Shown: positions 1 to 8,214, numbered from the stretch's first letter. The stretch is DNA of 44,668 nt from a bacterium (GCA_030539495.1 JAUNRX010000014.1:1-44668), one strand, 5' to 3'. Notes: a model not told the origin generated them from the letters alone. A program made the numbers and translations.

Positions 1-27
1 TAATTTTCATAATGCTTGTCCATGCCC

Positions 28-1083
28 CTATTTTCGGCGCTTTGCAACGACAATAAATCTTCCCATATTATCAGGAATATGCTTAGAACAGGTGGAGAGT
101 GTAATCAATTCATCACCGTAATTCACATTAATTCCAGTATCATAAAGCTTGTTTTTATTTAGAAAATCTATGTATTCGTAGAACTCCTTGGGGGTATCAT
201 AGCCGGTAAAATAGTAGTAACGGAAGCCGTCCTCATTGCTCATTAACACTTTGGTAAAGGCACAGGCAATAATATCATAGGTGCCCTCGTCATAAAGACT
301 GTCAAAATGAATCGTCGGATGGGCATTATAGAAAGATTCTTGTTCATATCCATGGAGTATGTTGAACATGGTGTCTCTGGTCCAAATATTATGTCCATAG
401 ATAATCAGATTATTGTCTCGTTTATCAGAACGAAGGATATTGTTTTCATCAATCCAAATGGAACCATTTTCACTATATTGTTTATTAAAATTACGGCGCT
501 CATAATAATCCTTCTCTTTCGTGTACATAACAGGATAATCAATAGTGGTATTATCAATTCGGATCCAGCCGATTAAGTCATTATTCTTTTCATATGCTTT
601 CTGGTATTGAGGAAGAATATTAGAGTGCTTGTCTGTATTCTCTACAGGGCTTTTCGTTATGGTAGGATCAGCGGTCTCAGTCGGCTTTTTAGTGGCCTTA
701 TTTTTTTTCCCGGTACTAGATGGCTTTACGGGTGCAGCCTTAGTAGGAGGAGGTGAAGGTGAAGTACTGACCGTAGGAAGCTTTGTATTAGGCTTTAACT
801 TATTATAATCAATATCATTTTTGGCACTAGCAACAGCATTCGCCAGCTGATTATTGATTTCATCCGTCGTATAGTTGGTATACTTGTGAAATAAAATCAC
901 ACCAAGACTATATAGAAGTCCACAAATGAGAACTATATTGATCACAATATTAAGCCTACTTCGTTTATGCTTTTTATGTTTGTATTTATGTACGGTGTAT
1001 GTTTTGAAATTCTTTCTAATAGGAGTATATTTCTTTTCCTCTATAGGTTTTTCTGTTTTCTTATGCAATAAATGTAGCTTCAT
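28..1083 (-). CDS. srtB: class B sortase (cysteine transpeptidase)
   Basis: Membrane-anchored transpeptidase that would cleave a sorting signal on a secreted protein and attach it to cell wall or pilus. The start at 1083 (MKLHLLHKK) is chosen because AGGAGG lies 8-9 bases upstream; a 15-codon longer reading from 1128 has no such site. The 351-residue product has a basic cytoplasmic N-terminus, one membrane helix (about 44-66), a Pro/Thr/Lys-rich linker (about 95-150) and a C-terminal sortase domain. Catalytic residues are visible: His231 in IIYGHN, Cys332 in TLSTCS and Arg342 in GRFIVV. The domain starts with the 'LIGWIRI' and 'DYPV' motifs usual for class B sortases in clostridia. No substrate with a sorting motif is encoded next to it, so its target is unknown. 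It is transcribed divergently from the split protease gene. Confidence 0.93.
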   Translation of the reverse strand: MKLHLLHKKTEKPIEEKKYTPIRKNFKTYTVHKYKHKKHKRSRLNIVINIVLICGLLYSLGVILFHKYTNYTTDEINNQLANAVASAKNDIDYNKLKPNTKLPTVSTSPSPPPTKAAPVKPSSTGKKNKATKKPTETADPTITKSPVENTDKHSNILPQYQKAYEKNNDLIGWIRIDNTTIDYPVMYTKEKDYYERRNFNKQYSENGSIWIDENNILRSDKRDNNLIIYGHNIWTRDTMFNILHGYEQESFYNAHPTIHFDSLYDEGTYDIIACAFTKVLMSNEDGFRYYYFTGYDTPKEFYEYIDFLNKNKLYDTGINVNYGDELITLSTCSKHIPDNMGRFIVVAKRRK

Positions 1084-1141
1084 AGATATTTGTCCTCCTG
1101 ATTTCAGTAAGTAAGAAAACCATATCAAATTTTATGTAATG

Positions 1142-1170
1142 ATTATAACAAATATTGTCAAAAATGTCCA
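1142..1170 (-). promoter_or_regulatory. sigma-A-type promoter of the sortase gene
   Basis: Read on the minus strand: -35 TGGACA (1165-1170), 17-base spacer, -10 TATAAT (1142-1147). It lies about 60 bases upstream of the sortase ATG. The boxes match the vegetative consensus in 5 of 6 and 6 of 6 positions. Confidence 0.65.
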
Positions 1171-1318
1171 TGAAATAGACGGTTTACCGAATAACAAAAC
1201 CGATGCTACTTGAATATTATACTAGTGATGAACTCTATGAGGTGAAATATGCATAACTTATAATGACTGCTATTAGAACTGGTCATACGTAATCGTAAGA
1301 TAGCAGAGTAATATAGGT

Positions 1319-1789
1319 TTGGATAATAAAATGAAATATATGGGATTCGGAAAGAAGCAAATGGAGCATAACACTGATAAGGTTCAGATTATCGTAACTA
1401 ATCGTGAACTAAAGGAGATTGTAACAAGGATTACTAATAATTATTGTGTAAAATATGCTCTTCCAATGATAGATTCTGTAGTAATAGAAGTAGAGCGAGG
1501 GTTCACACAGTCGCTTCTTACTTGTGATTACCACATAAAAAAAGAAATGAATGTTGAGATGGATACCATTATTCATGCGCAAATGAATCGTGCTGCCCAT
1601 ATTATTCAGTTGGACACAGCAAGACAGCAACGTGTATTTGGTGAAGGTGTTGGAGTTGCTGTCCTTGACACAGGAGTTTATCCACATTCAGACTTAACAT
1701 TTGGAAAAAATCGAATTATAGCATTTTATGATGTTGTGAATGGAAGACGATATCCATATGATGATAATGGTCATGGAACACATGCGTGA
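1319..1789 (+). CDS. AprX-like S8 subtilase, 5' part, interrupted by the integrative element
   Basis: N-terminal piece of a subtilisin-family serine protease. It carries the catalytic Asp117 (VAVLDTGV) and catalytic His152 (DDNGHGTH), then reads one element-derived Ala codon and stops at TGA (1787-1789). The Asn and Ser of the active site are missing here; they lie 8 kb away at 9758-10498. No signal peptide is visible, and an N-terminal region of about 95 residues precedes the catalytic core, as in cytoplasmic AprX-type proteases. TTG at 1319 or ATG at 1331 could start it; neither has a strong ribosome binding site. As it stands the fragment cannot be an active protease. Fusing codons 1-155 to the piece starting at 9758 gives a 401-residue protein with the family motif HGTHVxGIIAGNG intact, so this is an interrupted gene rather than decayed DNA. 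Confidence 0.9.
   Translation: MDNKMKYMGFGKKQMEHNTDKVQIIVTNRELKEIVTRITNNYCVKYALPMIDSVVIEVERGFTQSLLTCDYHIKKEMNVEMDTIIHAQMNRAAHIIQLDTARQQRVFGEGVGVAVLDTGVYPHSDLTFGKNRIIAFYDVVNGRRYPYDDNGHGTHA
1779..1784 (+). other. attL core of the serine-recombinase element (CACATG)
   Basis: Left junction. CACATG here is repeated at 9753-9758. To its left is protease coding sequence (attB half). To its right is element DNA containing the right half of attP: TGCGTGA at 1783-1789 and the arm ATTCCTA at 1797-1803. The central CA (1781-1782) is the inferred crossover dinucleotide. Confidence 0.85.
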
Positions 1790-1907
1790 AGACACTATTC
1801 CTATCGAAGGAAGAACATTATTGTAGGAAATGGGACATGCTATAAGTAGGCCTAATGATATAATAAATGACATAACAAATTGAAATACAAATATTACCAA
1901 ATAGTCG

Positions 1908-1936
1908 TTGTAAGTTTCGCGAAACGGTGCTACTAT
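1908..1936 (+). promoter_or_regulatory. candidate promoter of the maltodextrin operon with a 12-bp palindrome in its spacer
   Basis: -35 TTGTAA (1908-1913), 17-base spacer, -10 TACTAT (1931-1936); each box matches consensus in 4 of 6 positions. The spacer opens with GTTTCGCGAAAC (1914-1925), a perfect 12-bp palindrome. That placement, between the two boxes, is a classic repressor site. The promoter lies about 125 bases upstream of the binding-protein gene and just upstream of two LacI-type operators. Confidence 0.45.
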
Positions 1937-1951
1937 ATAACCATGAAATAT

Positions 1952-1977
1952 CGGAAACGTTACCGATAACGTTACCG
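1952..1977 (+). promoter_or_regulatory. two tandem LacI-family operators
   Basis: CGGAAACGTTACCG (1952-1965) and CGATAACGTTACCG (1964-1977) are each imperfect palindromes (12 of 14 bases symmetric) centred on CG, the layout of LacI/MalR-type operators. They share AACGTTACCG and their centres are 12 bp apart, so they sit on nearly the same face of the helix. They lie just downstream of the candidate promoter. The likely ligand is the LacI-type regulator encoded at 6884-7924 in the same element, which is an inference. Confidence 0.6.
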
Positions 1978-2060
1978 CTATAAACACAACCGTACTAATC
2001 GAAGAGGATAATAGGCTACTTAAGAAAGTAAATAAGCAATGAAAAGAAGGAGAGAGAAGT

Positions 2061-3410
2061 ATGAAAAAGAAGCTTATTAGCATGCTCATGATTCTGGTTG
2101 TAGCAGCAATCTATCTTACTGGCTGTGGGGATAGTGACAGTAAGAAGGCATCCAATGACGGCACAAAGAAAGGTAAGGTTTATTATCTAAGTTTCAAGCC
2201 TGAATCTGATCAGATCTGGCAGAACATTGCCAAAGAGTATCAGAAAGAAAAGGGCATCGAAGTCAAGGTTGTAACTGCAGCAAATGGTACATATGAACAA
2301 ACCTTGAAATCAGAAATTGCGAAATCAGATGCACCAACATTATTCCAGATTAATGGTCCAGTAGGCTATCAAAATTGGAAAGATCATTGCCTCGACTTAA
2401 AGGATACTGATTTATATAGCTGGTTAATCGATAAGAATATGGCAGTAAAAGATGGCGACGGTGTTTATGGTATTCCATATGTTGTTGAAGGATATGGCAT
2501 TATTTATAATGAAGAGATTATGGACAAGTACTTTGCATTAAGTGACAAAGCTGTAGATATCAATTCTACATCAGAAATCAAGAGCTTTGACATGTTAAAG
2601 AAAGTTGCAGAAGACATGACCGCTAAGAAAGATAAGTTAGGCATTGAAGGCGTATTTGCTTCAACCTCTTTATTACCAGGTGATGACTGGAGATGGCAGA
2701 CTCATTTAGCTAACTTACCAATCTATTATGAATATAAAGACAAAGGAATTAATGATACAGATAAGCTTGAATTCAAATATGCAGAGAATTTCAAGAATAT
2801 ATTTGACCTATATATCAATAATTCATGTACAAAGCCACAAATGTTAGGCAGTAAATCAGTAGTTGACTCAATGGCAGAGTTTGCTCTTGGCAAAGTTGCA
2901 ATGGTTCAGAATGGTAACTGGGGCTGGTCACAGATTGCTGAGACGAAAGGTAATGTTGTAAAAGAGGATAAAGTTAAATTCCTTCCTATCTATACAGGTA
3001 TGCCAGAAGAAGAAAAACAAGGCTTATGTATTGGTACTGAGAACTTCTTCTGTATTAACAGTAAGGCATCCAAAGAAGACCAGCAGGCTTCTATTGATTT
3101 TATACAGTGGTTATATAACTCTGATTACGGCAAAAAAACTGTAACCAACGATTTGAAGTTTATTTCTCCATTCTCAACATTTAAAGATGATGAGAAACCT
3201 ACGGACCCATTAGCAAAAGAAGTAATTAAGTACATGAGTGACACTTCCTTGAATACAGTATCATGGAACTTCACTTCTTTCCCAAGCCAGACGTTCAAAG
3301 ATAATTTTGGAGCAGGCTTATTACAATATGCAAATGGCAAGGAGTCTTGGGACGATCTAAAAGCAGCAGTAATTAAAGATTGGGAAGCAGAAAAAACTGC
3401 TACGAAGTAA
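2061..3410 (+). CDS. malE: carbohydrate ABC transporter substrate-binding lipoprotein (maltodextrin type)
   Basis: Captures sugar outside the cell and delivers it to the permeases encoded just downstream. The 449-residue product begins with a lipoprotein signal peptide (MKKKLISMLMILVVAAIYLTGC; lipobox LTGC, acylated Cys22) and continues as a family 1 extracellular solute-binding protein. It keeps aromatic residues and the 'MVQNGNWGWSQI' segment common in sugar binders. The start has a good site (AGGAGAG) upstream. A maltodextrin substrate is inferred from the co-transcribed GH77 amylomaltase and the LacI-type regulator; binding residues cannot be assigned from sequence alone. The gene is first in the operon inside the element and is separated from the permeases by about 250 bases holding a strong hairpin. 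Confidence 0.85.
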   Translation: MKKKLISMLMILVVAAIYLTGCGDSDSKKASNDGTKKGKVYYLSFKPESDQIWQNIAKEYQKEKGIEVKVVTAANGTYEQTLKSEIAKSDAPTLFQINGPVGYQNWKDHCLDLKDTDLYSWLIDKNMAVKDGDGVYGIPYVVEGYGIIYNEEIMDKYFALSDKAVDINSTSEIKSFDMLKKVAEDMTAKKDKLGIEGVFASTSLLPGDDWRWQTHLANLPIYYEYKDKGINDTDKLEFKYAENFKNIFDLYINNSCTKPQMLGSKSVVDSMAEFALGKVAMVQNGNWGWSQIAETKGNVVKEDKVKFLPIYTGMPEEEKQGLCIGTENFFCINSKASKEDQQASIDFIQWLYNSDYGKKTVTNDLKFISPFSTFKDDEKPTDPLAKEVIKYMSDTSLNTVSWNFTSFPSQTFKDNFGAGLLQYANGKESWDDLKAAVIKDWEAEKTATK

Positions 3411-3516
3411 CAGATAAAATTGAATATGCTACACCATTAGTTGACATATATGAATTACTTGATTATCAAGCACATCTTAGGCTGACTCCAAGATGACATA
3501 ATTATTGGACTAAATA

Positions 3517-3586
3517 GAAAAGGGGCTTTCGCAAGATACGTGAATATCTTCGTATGGAGATTGTATTTTGGGGTGGCCCCCTTTTC
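3517..3586 (+). terminator. hairpin between binding-protein and permease genes (partial terminator or RNA stabiliser)
   Basis: GAAAAGGGGC (3517-3526) pairs with GCCCCCTTTTC (3576-3586) with one bulged C. A second stem lies inside it (ATACG 3536-3540 with CGTAT 3550-3554). The following T-run is short, so full termination is unlikely. The position fits the common arrangement in which the binding protein is made in excess over the permeases. Confidence 0.55.
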
Positions 3587-3657
3587 TTACCTGAACAGGA
3601 ATCGTAATGGCAAAAATCACGAGAAAAAAGTGGTTTATTATAGGAAGGAGCGTATCT

Positions 3658-4503
3658 ATGCAGCGTACTTTGAAGAAATATTTCATTGTATTTACATTAC
3701 CAACATTGATTGCTTTTGCCATTGCATTTGTCATTCCATTTGTTTACGGTATCTACCTTTCCTTTTGTTCTTTTACAACAGTAACTGATACAAAATGGGT
3801 GTGGTTTGATAACTATATAAAAGCCTTTTCAAACAATAAGGAATTTTTAAATGCACTTTGGTTTACAGCAAAATTTGCAGTTGTGGCACTAGTTAGCATT
3901 AATGTATTCGCCTTTTTACTGAGTTTGGCATTAACAAGGAAGATCAAAGGAACTAATATTTTTAGAACCATTTTCTTTATGCCTAACTTAATTGGCGGTA
4001 TTGTTCTAGGATACATATGGCAGTGTATTATTAACGGTGTACTTTCAAAATTTGATTTATATCTACTAAGTGATAGCAAATATGGTTTTTGGGGATTGGT
4101 TATTCTAATGAATTGGCAAATGGTTGGATATATGATGGTCATCTATATTGCAGCATTGCAGAATGTTCCAAGTGACTTATTAGACGCAGCAAAGGTAGAT
4201 GGTGCAGGTGCAATGCAGCGATTAAGGTATATCACCATACCAATGGTAATGCCATCAATCACGATTTGTACATTCTTAACGCTTAGCAACTCATTTAAAT
4301 TATTTGATCAAAACCTAGCTCTTACTGCAGGCGCACCTGCAAAACAAACTCAGATGCTGGCATTGGATATCTATAATACATTCTATGGCAGAAATGGTTT
4401 TGAAGGTGTCGGGCAGGCAAAGGCCGTTATGTTCTTTGTCTTGGTAGCTGTAATTGCCTTTACACAGCTTCGCTTTACTAGAAGTAGGGAGGTAGAGTCA
4501 TGA
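3658..4503 (+). CDS. malF: sugar ABC transporter permease, MalF type
   Basis: One of two membrane subunits of the importer. ATG at 3658 (MQRTLKKYF) is preferred because AAGGAG lies 7 bases upstream. An in-frame ATG at 3607 would add 17 residues that overlap this ribosome binding site. The 281-residue product has six hydrophobic segments and the permease EAA-like loop 'LLDAAKVDGAGAMQRLRYITIP' region (about residues 180-200), which docks on the ATPase. Its stop overlaps the start of the next permease by four bases (ATGA), so the two are translationally coupled. It lacks the long periplasmic insert of enterobacterial MalF, as is usual for Gram-positive versions. The substrate is inferred from the operon. 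Confidence 0.88.
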   Translation: MQRTLKKYFIVFTLPTLIAFAIAFVIPFVYGIYLSFCSFTTVTDTKWVWFDNYIKAFSNNKEFLNALWFTAKFAVVALVSINVFAFLLSLALTRKIKGTNIFRTIFFMPNLIGGIVLGYIWQCIINGVLSKFDLYLLSDSKYGFWGLVILMNWQMVGYMMVIYIAALQNVPSDLLDAAKVDGAGAMQRLRYITIPMVMPSITICTFLTLSNSFKLFDQNLALTAGAPAKQTQMLALDIYNTFYGRNGFEGVGQAKAVMFFVLVAVIAFTQLRFTRSREVES

Positions 4504-5342
4504 TAAGGAAAGAGAAAATCTGCAACTTCTTTATTTATATAATACTAATTGCGTTAGTTGTATTATTCTTTGCTCCTGTATTCTTTGTAATACTGAATTC
4601 TTTTAAGGAGAAGCTTTATATAAGCAGTAATCCTTTTAGTATTCCAAAAGGAGAGATGTTTGCAAGCTTAACGAACTACACCAATGGAATTGAGAAAACT
4701 TCCTTTTTCCACGCATTTGGATGGTCTACCTTTATTACTGTAGGATCCGTATTGGTAATATTATTGTGTACAGCTATGACAGCTTGGTATATTACACGTG
4801 TAAAGTCAAAACTTACTTCCTTCTTATATTACATGTTTGTTTTTTCTATGGTTGTACCATTCCAGATGGTTATGTTTACAATGTCAAAACTGACAGATAT
4901 GTTACATATGAATAACCCATTGGGAATGATCGTAGTTTATTTAGGATTTGGCGCAGGATTATCCGTGTTTATGTTTGCCGGCTTTGTAAAGTCAATTCCG
5001 GTAGAGATTGAGGAGGCAGCATTAATTGATGGCTGCAGTCCGATAAAAATGTTTTTCACAATTATTGTACCAATCTTAAAACCAACAGTAATTACAGTGG
5101 CAATTTTGAATACAATGTGGATATGGAATGATTATCTGTTACCATATTTAACAATTGGTTTATCCACGGAATATAAGACAATTCCAGTTGTGGTCCAGTA
5201 TTTAATGGGATCATATGGTGCAAAAGACTACGGTGCATTAATGGCACTTCTTGTACTAGCAATTATTCCAATTATTATATTCTATCTTTGCTGCCAGAAA
5301 TATATTATTAAGGGCGTAGTAGCAGGGGCAGTGAAAGGTTAA
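4500..5342 (+). CDS. malG: sugar ABC transporter permease, MalG type
   Basis: Second membrane subunit, 280 residues with six hydrophobic segments. The EAA loop reads EEAALIDGCSPIKMFFTIIVP (about residues 170-190). The C-terminus 'KGVVAGAVKG' is typical of this subfamily. It overlaps the preceding permease gene by four bases. No ATPase gene (MalK/MsmX) follows; the cassette must borrow a host multitask ATPase, which is common in Firmicutes. Confidence 0.9.
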   Translation: MIRKEKICNFFIYIILIALVVLFFAPVFFVILNSFKEKLYISSNPFSIPKGEMFASLTNYTNGIEKTSFFHAFGWSTFITVGSVLVILLCTAMTAWYITRVKSKLTSFLYYMFVFSMVVPFQMVMFTMSKLTDMLHMNNPLGMIVVYLGFGAGLSVFMFAGFVKSIPVEIEEAALIDGCSPIKMFFTIIVPILKPTVITVAILNTMWIWNDYLLPYLTIGLSTEYKTIPVVVQYLMGSYGAKDYGALMALLVLAIIPIIIFYLCCQKYIIKGVVAGAVKG

Positions 5343-5359
5343 GCAAAGGAGAGATTATA

Positions 5360-6841
5360 GTGCGTGGAAGCGGTATTTTATTACCTATTTCGAGTTTGCC
5401 ATCGAAGTATGGCATTGGGAGCTTTTCAAAAGAGGCCTTTGAGTTTGTAGACCGACTCAATAAGGCTGGACAGAAGTATTGGCAAATTCTACCCATAGGT
5501 CCTACGGGATTTGGAGATTCTCCATATCAGGCACTATCTACATTTGCAGGTAATCCTTACTTTATTGATTTGGATCAATTAGTAGAAGAAGGATACTTAT
5601 TACAAGAGGAAGTTGAGAGCTTAGATGTAGGCGACGATGAAAGAAATGTCGATTATGGAAAGGTATATAATACCCGAAATGAGATATTAGAGAAGGCATT
5701 TGCACGATTTAAGGAACACATAGAAGATGAATTTTATCAATTTGAAGAAGAAAATAGTTATTGGCTGCAGGACTATGCATTTTATATGGCTGTAAAAAAA
5801 GCACATAATGGAGCAAGCTATGTTACTTGGGAAGAAGATATTCGATTAAGGAAGTCGGAAACGGTAGTCCATTATGAAAAAGTATTGGAAGAGAATATCC
5901 TATGCTATAAATTTCAGCAGTATATGTTCTTTAAGCAGTGGCACAAGTTGAAAGATTATGCAAATAGGAAAGGAATTAAGATTATCGGAGATATTCCATT
6001 CTATGTTGCAACAGATAGCGCAGACTGTTTTTCACAGCCATCTTTATTTCAATATGATGAAAAGAATACTCCAACCCATGTGGCTGGCTGTCCTCCGGAT
6101 GCATTCTCAGAGAATGGACAGCTATGGGGAAATCCACTGTATGACTGGGAATATTTAAAGAATACAGATTATGAATGGTGGATTAACCGAATTCGCCATA
6201 GCTTAATTATGTATGATATTATCCGACTGGATCATTTTAGAGGATTTGAAGAATATTATGCAATTCCAGCTGGAAGCAGTACGGCAAAAGTCGGAGCATG
6301 GAAGCGAGGACCAGGTATTGAGTTCTTTAAGACCATAAAGCGTGTGCTTGGAGATGTATCAATTATTGCAGAAGATTTGGGATTTTTAAATGAGGCAGTA
6401 TACAGTCTTGTTAGAGAAAGCGGCTTTCCTGGAATGAAAGTATTGCAATTTGCATTTGATTCTAGAGAAGACAGTGACTATCTTCCTCATAATTATGATA
6501 AGAACTGTGTGGTGTATACAGGAACCCATGACAATAATACAGTTCTTGGTTGGTATCAAGAAATTAGTAGTACGGATCAGGAATTTTTAAAGGACTATAT
6601 GAATTTGCAGGAAGACAATATGAGAGAGTTAAATTGGAATATTATCCGATTGGCATTATCTAGCGTAGCAGATACTTGCATTATACCGATTCAGGATTAT
6701 TTAGGGCTTGGAAGTGAAACAAGAATTAATCGTCCTGGATCACAGGGGGCGAATTGGAAATGGCGAATGAGAAAAAATGAATTTAGTGATGAATTAGTAA
6801 AGAAAATAAATCATTTAGTAACATTATATGGAAGAAAGTAA
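5360..6841 (+). CDS. malQ: 4-alpha-glucanotransferase (amylomaltase, GH77)
   Basis: Cytoplasmic enzyme that transfers alpha-1,4-glucan segments between maltodextrins and releases glucose, so imported maltodextrins can be used. The 493-residue length is normal. It starts at GTG 5360, nine bases after AAAGGAGAG; the MRGSGILLPISSLPS opening is the family hallmark. Catalytic residues are visible: nucleophile Asp291 (RLDHFRG), acid/base Glu338 (IIAEDLG) and Asp391 (GTHDNNT). The segment 'GDIPFYVATDSAD' and 'PPDAFS..GQLWGNPLYDW' are also conserved GH77 blocks. It lies 17 bases after the permease gene and is part of the same operon. All key motifs are intact, so the enzyme should be active. Confidence 0.95.
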   Translation: MRGSGILLPISSLPSKYGIGSFSKEAFEFVDRLNKAGQKYWQILPIGPTGFGDSPYQALSTFAGNPYFIDLDQLVEEGYLLQEEVESLDVGDDERNVDYGKVYNTRNEILEKAFARFKEHIEDEFYQFEEENSYWLQDYAFYMAVKKAHNGASYVTWEEDIRLRKSETVVHYEKVLEENILCYKFQQYMFFKQWHKLKDYANRKGIKIIGDIPFYVATDSADCFSQPSLFQYDEKNTPTHVAGCPPDAFSENGQLWGNPLYDWEYLKNTDYEWWINRIRHSLIMYDIIRLDHFRGFEEYYAIPAGSSTAKVGAWKRGPGIEFFKTIKRVLGDVSIIAEDLGFLNEAVYSLVRESGFPGMKVLQFAFDSREDSDYLPHNYDKNCVVYTGTHDNNTVLGWYQEISSTDQEFLKDYMNLQEDNMRELNWNIIRLALSSVADTCIIPIQDYLGLGSETRINRPGSQGANWKWRMRKNEFSDELVKKINHLVTLYGRK

Positions 6842-6883
6842 GAAGAGAATAATCTTACGTAATAAATGTAAGAGGGGATTAGA

Positions 6884-7924
6884 ATGGAACAGATTACAAT
6901 TAAAGATATTGCAAAACTATGTGGCGTTGGTGTGAGTACGGTTTCTAGGGCAATTAATAATCATCCAGATATAAATACAGAGACCAAAGAAATGATCTTA
7001 GAGGTTGTGAAGGAATATAATTATGTGCCCAATAATAGTGCAAGAAATTTAAAGAGATATGATGCCAAAGCTATAGCAATTTTAGTCAAAGGGATGAACA
7101 ATCCTATGTTTTCAACGATGCTTACAATTATGGAAGAGGAAATTAAGTGTAATAAATATGCCCTTGTTCTTAGGCATGTTAAGCCAAATGAAGATGAGAT
7201 TGATGTTGCTATTGAACTGGAGAATGAAAGACATTTAAGAGGAATTGTATTTTTAGGTGGTTTCTTTGTTCATTCGGAGGAAAAGCTGGCATTAATTAAT
7301 GTTCCATTTATAATCAGCACAGTGAGCAGTATTACTGAGAATATTGACAAAAGTAAGTATTCTTCAATCGCAGTGGACGATCGATTAGAAAGTTATAAGG
7401 CAGTTGAATACCTAATTAAACAGGGGCATAAAAAGATAGCGATTATAACAGCTGCAAAAGCAGATCAAAGTATTGGACGACTTAGGCTAGAAGGATATTG
7501 TAATGCATTAAAAGAATATGGAATTGAAGTACAAGAGAGCTTGATTGGATATATGCCGGAAGATTGTAGAGAGTATTCCTACCGAAATGGCTATGCAGTA
7601 ATGAAGGAGTTATTAGATCGAGGACCAAAGTTTACAGCAGTATTTGCAATTTCAGATATTTTGGCAATTGGAGCATGTAAGGCAATCTTTGAGGCAGGAA
7701 AATCAATTCCAGAGGATTACTCTGTAGTGGGGTTTGATGGAATTGAGATGGCGGGATATTATCACCCATCCATTACAACCATTAGTCAGCCGGTAAACCA
7801 ATTGGCTCAAGAGTCCATTCATATTTTATTCGATGTAATTAAAGGAAAATCCGTACATAAGCATAAGATGCTGCCGGCAGAATTATCAATCGGTGGATCA
7901 ACGAGAAATATCATACGTTTTTAG
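6884..7924 (+). CDS. LacI-family transcriptional regulator of the maltodextrin cassette
   Basis: DNA-binding sugar-responsive repressor, 346 residues. The N-terminal helix-turn-helix reads TIKDIAKLCGVGVSTVSRAI (residues 4-23), followed by the hinge helix (NNSARNLKR). The rest is a periplasmic-binding-protein-like sensor domain, including 'AIFAISDILAIGACKAI' -like and 'SVVGFDGIEMAGYYHPSITTISQP' blocks. It follows the amylomaltase gene by 42 bases with its own GAGGGG site. Position suggests that it controls the operon through the paired CG-centred operators at 1952-1977, with a maltodextrin or maltose as inducer (inference). A hairpin terminator follows. Confidence 0.92.
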   Translation: MEQITIKDIAKLCGVGVSTVSRAINNHPDINTETKEMILEVVKEYNYVPNNSARNLKRYDAKAIAILVKGMNNPMFSTMLTIMEEEIKCNKYALVLRHVKPNEDEIDVAIELENERHLRGIVFLGGFFVHSEEKLALINVPFIISTVSSITENIDKSKYSSIAVDDRLESYKAVEYLIKQGHKKIAIITAAKADQSIGRLRLEGYCNALKEYGIEVQESLIGYMPEDCREYSYRNGYAVMKELLDRGPKFTAVFAISDILAIGACKAIFEAGKSIPEDYSVVGFDGIEMAGYYHPSITTISQPVNQLAQESIHILFDVIKGKSVHKHKMLPAELSIGGSTRNIIRF

Positions 7925-7927
7925 AAG

Positions 7928-7974
7928 AAGGGATACCCAGGTAATCATTTTATTACAGGGGCAATCCCTTTTGC
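7928..7974 (+). terminator. terminator after the LacI-type regulator gene
   Basis: AAGGGAT (7928-7934) pairs with ATCCCTT (7964-7970), with an inner stem GTAAT/ATTAC (7941-7945 with 7952-7956), followed by a short T-run. It would end the metabolic operon and separate it from the recombinase genes. Confidence 0.6.
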
Positions 7975-8000
7975 ATAATGCAATAAATTAATCATAAAAT
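7971..8000 (+). promoter_or_regulatory. candidate promoter of the recombinase unit
   Basis: -35 TTGCAT (7971-7976), 18-base spacer, -10 TAAAAT (7995-8000). The -35 lies in a 13-base palindrome (TTGCATAATGCAA, 7971-7983) that could be a binding site. It is 32 bases upstream of the small ORF that precedes the recombinase. Confidence 0.4.
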
Positions 8001-8031
8001 ATAGTAAGAGATAAAGTAAAGGATATACGGT

Positions 8032-8214
8032 ATGAAGCAGGAAAATATAAAGTGTAAAATCGAGGTTGTTCATCATTTTAAGAGTGAGGATGAGAAAGAA
8101 CGAAGGAAACATTTGTATCAGATACTGCTGGAATATAAAGAGCATTTACAGGCAATACAAGAAATGGATGGAGAGGAGGAGGTAAAAAATGACCATGGCA
8201 GCCCTCTATATTAG
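8032..8214 (+). CDS. 60-residue protein coupled to the serine recombinase; candidate directionality factor
   Basis: I do not recognise a family. The product is short, charged and probably helical (many Lys, Glu and Asp; the run EDEKERRKHLYQILLEYKEH looks like one amphipathic helix, about residues 20-39). It has no cysteines beyond one near the start and no membrane segment. Its last 26 bases overlap the start of the recombinase, whose AGGAGG site lies inside this ORF, so the two are translationally coupled. Small proteins encoded beside large serine recombinases sometimes control excision, which makes this a candidate, but nothing in the sequence proves it. It could instead be a leader ORF that only couples translation. 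Confidence 0.6.
   Translation: MKQENIKCKIEVVHHFKSEDEKERRKHLYQILLEYKEHLQAIQEMDGEEEVKNDHGSPLY

Noticed and set aside
307-576. Plus-strand frame within the sortase gene
   Set aside because: It is opposite the catalytic sortase domain, has no ribosome binding site and no recognisable motif.
1787-1789. TGA ending the protease 5' part taken as a sequencing error or point mutation
   Set aside because: The second half lies 8 kb away beyond a complete recombinase gene, and the junctions share a core that restores the exact frame; a simple frameshift does not explain this.
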